From positions 1 to 12,550 of the forward strand of contig CAVXFL010000026.1 in NCBI GenBank assembly GCA_963761015.1: 12,550 bases of DNA, written 5' to 3'. The translations under genes and the position numbers were made by a program. Origin of the DNA: CAVXFL01 sp963761015 (GTDB taxonomy: Bacteria; Pseudomonadota; Alphaproteobacteria; Acetobacterales; Acetobacteraceae). The notes under the pieces were generated by a model that saw nothing but the letters and a program-made list of their open reading frames with translations, had not been told where the DNA came from and did no database searches. Below, piece after piece: positions 12,458 through 12,550 of the stretch. Position 1 is the stretch's first letter; every line of letters starts with the position of its first letter.

Positions 12458-12550
12458 CGCTGGCGCGTTATCCACATGCCCACAACCGCAGCAGCAGCAG
12501 CCACAAGCGGCATAATGTAAGGAATCAGGAGCGGTCGAATTCCAATTAAG

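Larger units (their letters stand above)
11197..12550 (+). mobile_element. IS3-family insertion sequence inserted in IS66 (right end at or just past the window edge)
   Basis: The likely left end is TGGACCCCGAATTTAGGACC at 11197, the point where IS66 homology stops. The reverse complement of the window end (CTTAATTGGAATTCGACCGC) is related to it (shared GAATT, ACCG and, further in, GATT), so the right inverted repeat is reached but probably not complete. orfA and orfB lie between with the usual overlap. Length is about 1.36 kb. The left flank AAG (11194-11196) could be a 3-bp target duplication. Confidence 0.8.

Overview
This is high-GC DNA whose gene content fits an alphaproteobacterium, most likely a Rhodospirillales/Acetobacteraceae-type organism. 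The basis is codon usage, the style of the orphan CheB, CoxG, PrpB and TrpB2 homologs, and the 'GCGAAAGC' type short palindromes. No rRNA, tRNA or single-copy marker gene is present, so the taxonomy is an inference.

Layout. Positions 1-2296 (minus strand) hold the N-terminal part of an orphan CheB-like methylesterase and an OafA-type membrane acyltransferase. Positions 2471-3567 form a patch of visibly lower GC. It carries a compact Ser/Thr protein kinase gene (minus) broken by one missing base. Positions 3568-8000 are ordinary metabolic DNA: methylisocitrate lyase prpB (minus), diverging from a plus-strand row of a CoxG-family SRPBCC protein, a nitrilase-superfamily protein and a TrpB2-type PLP enzyme. 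The nitrilase homolog keeps the Glu and Lys of the triad but has Ala where the nucleophilic Cys should be, and it sits 61 bp upstream of trpB2. Positions 8112-8956 (minus) are a conserved-looking hypothetical gene whose two halves lie in different frames, joined by a palindrome-rich linker. Positions 9151-10316 (plus) hold two small unknown proteins separated by a REP-like inverted pair. The first has an Ile-Ser-Gly-Cys...His signature like the Cys/His deamidases CNF1, BLF1 and CheD.

The right end (10536-12550) is a mobile-element pile-up. The first 38 codons of a gene with a class III nucleotide-cyclase-like motif (FMDILGF) are cut by the end of an IS66-family element. That IS66 transposase is in turn cut by an IS3-family element (orfA/orfB with a T_TTT_TTG slippery site). 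The orfB tail of the IS3 element has been shifted out of frame by a perfect 25-bp tandem duplication.

How the genes work together: the only convincing transcriptional unit is coxG-like / nitrilase-like / trpB2, followed by a palindromic intergenic region. The best candidates for new biology are the Cys-less nitrilase paired with trpB2, and the 189-aa putative deamidase-fold protein. The three frameshifts or duplications (kinase, hypothetical gene, orfB) are either real gene decay in an accessory region or sequence errors. Reads or related genomes would settle which.
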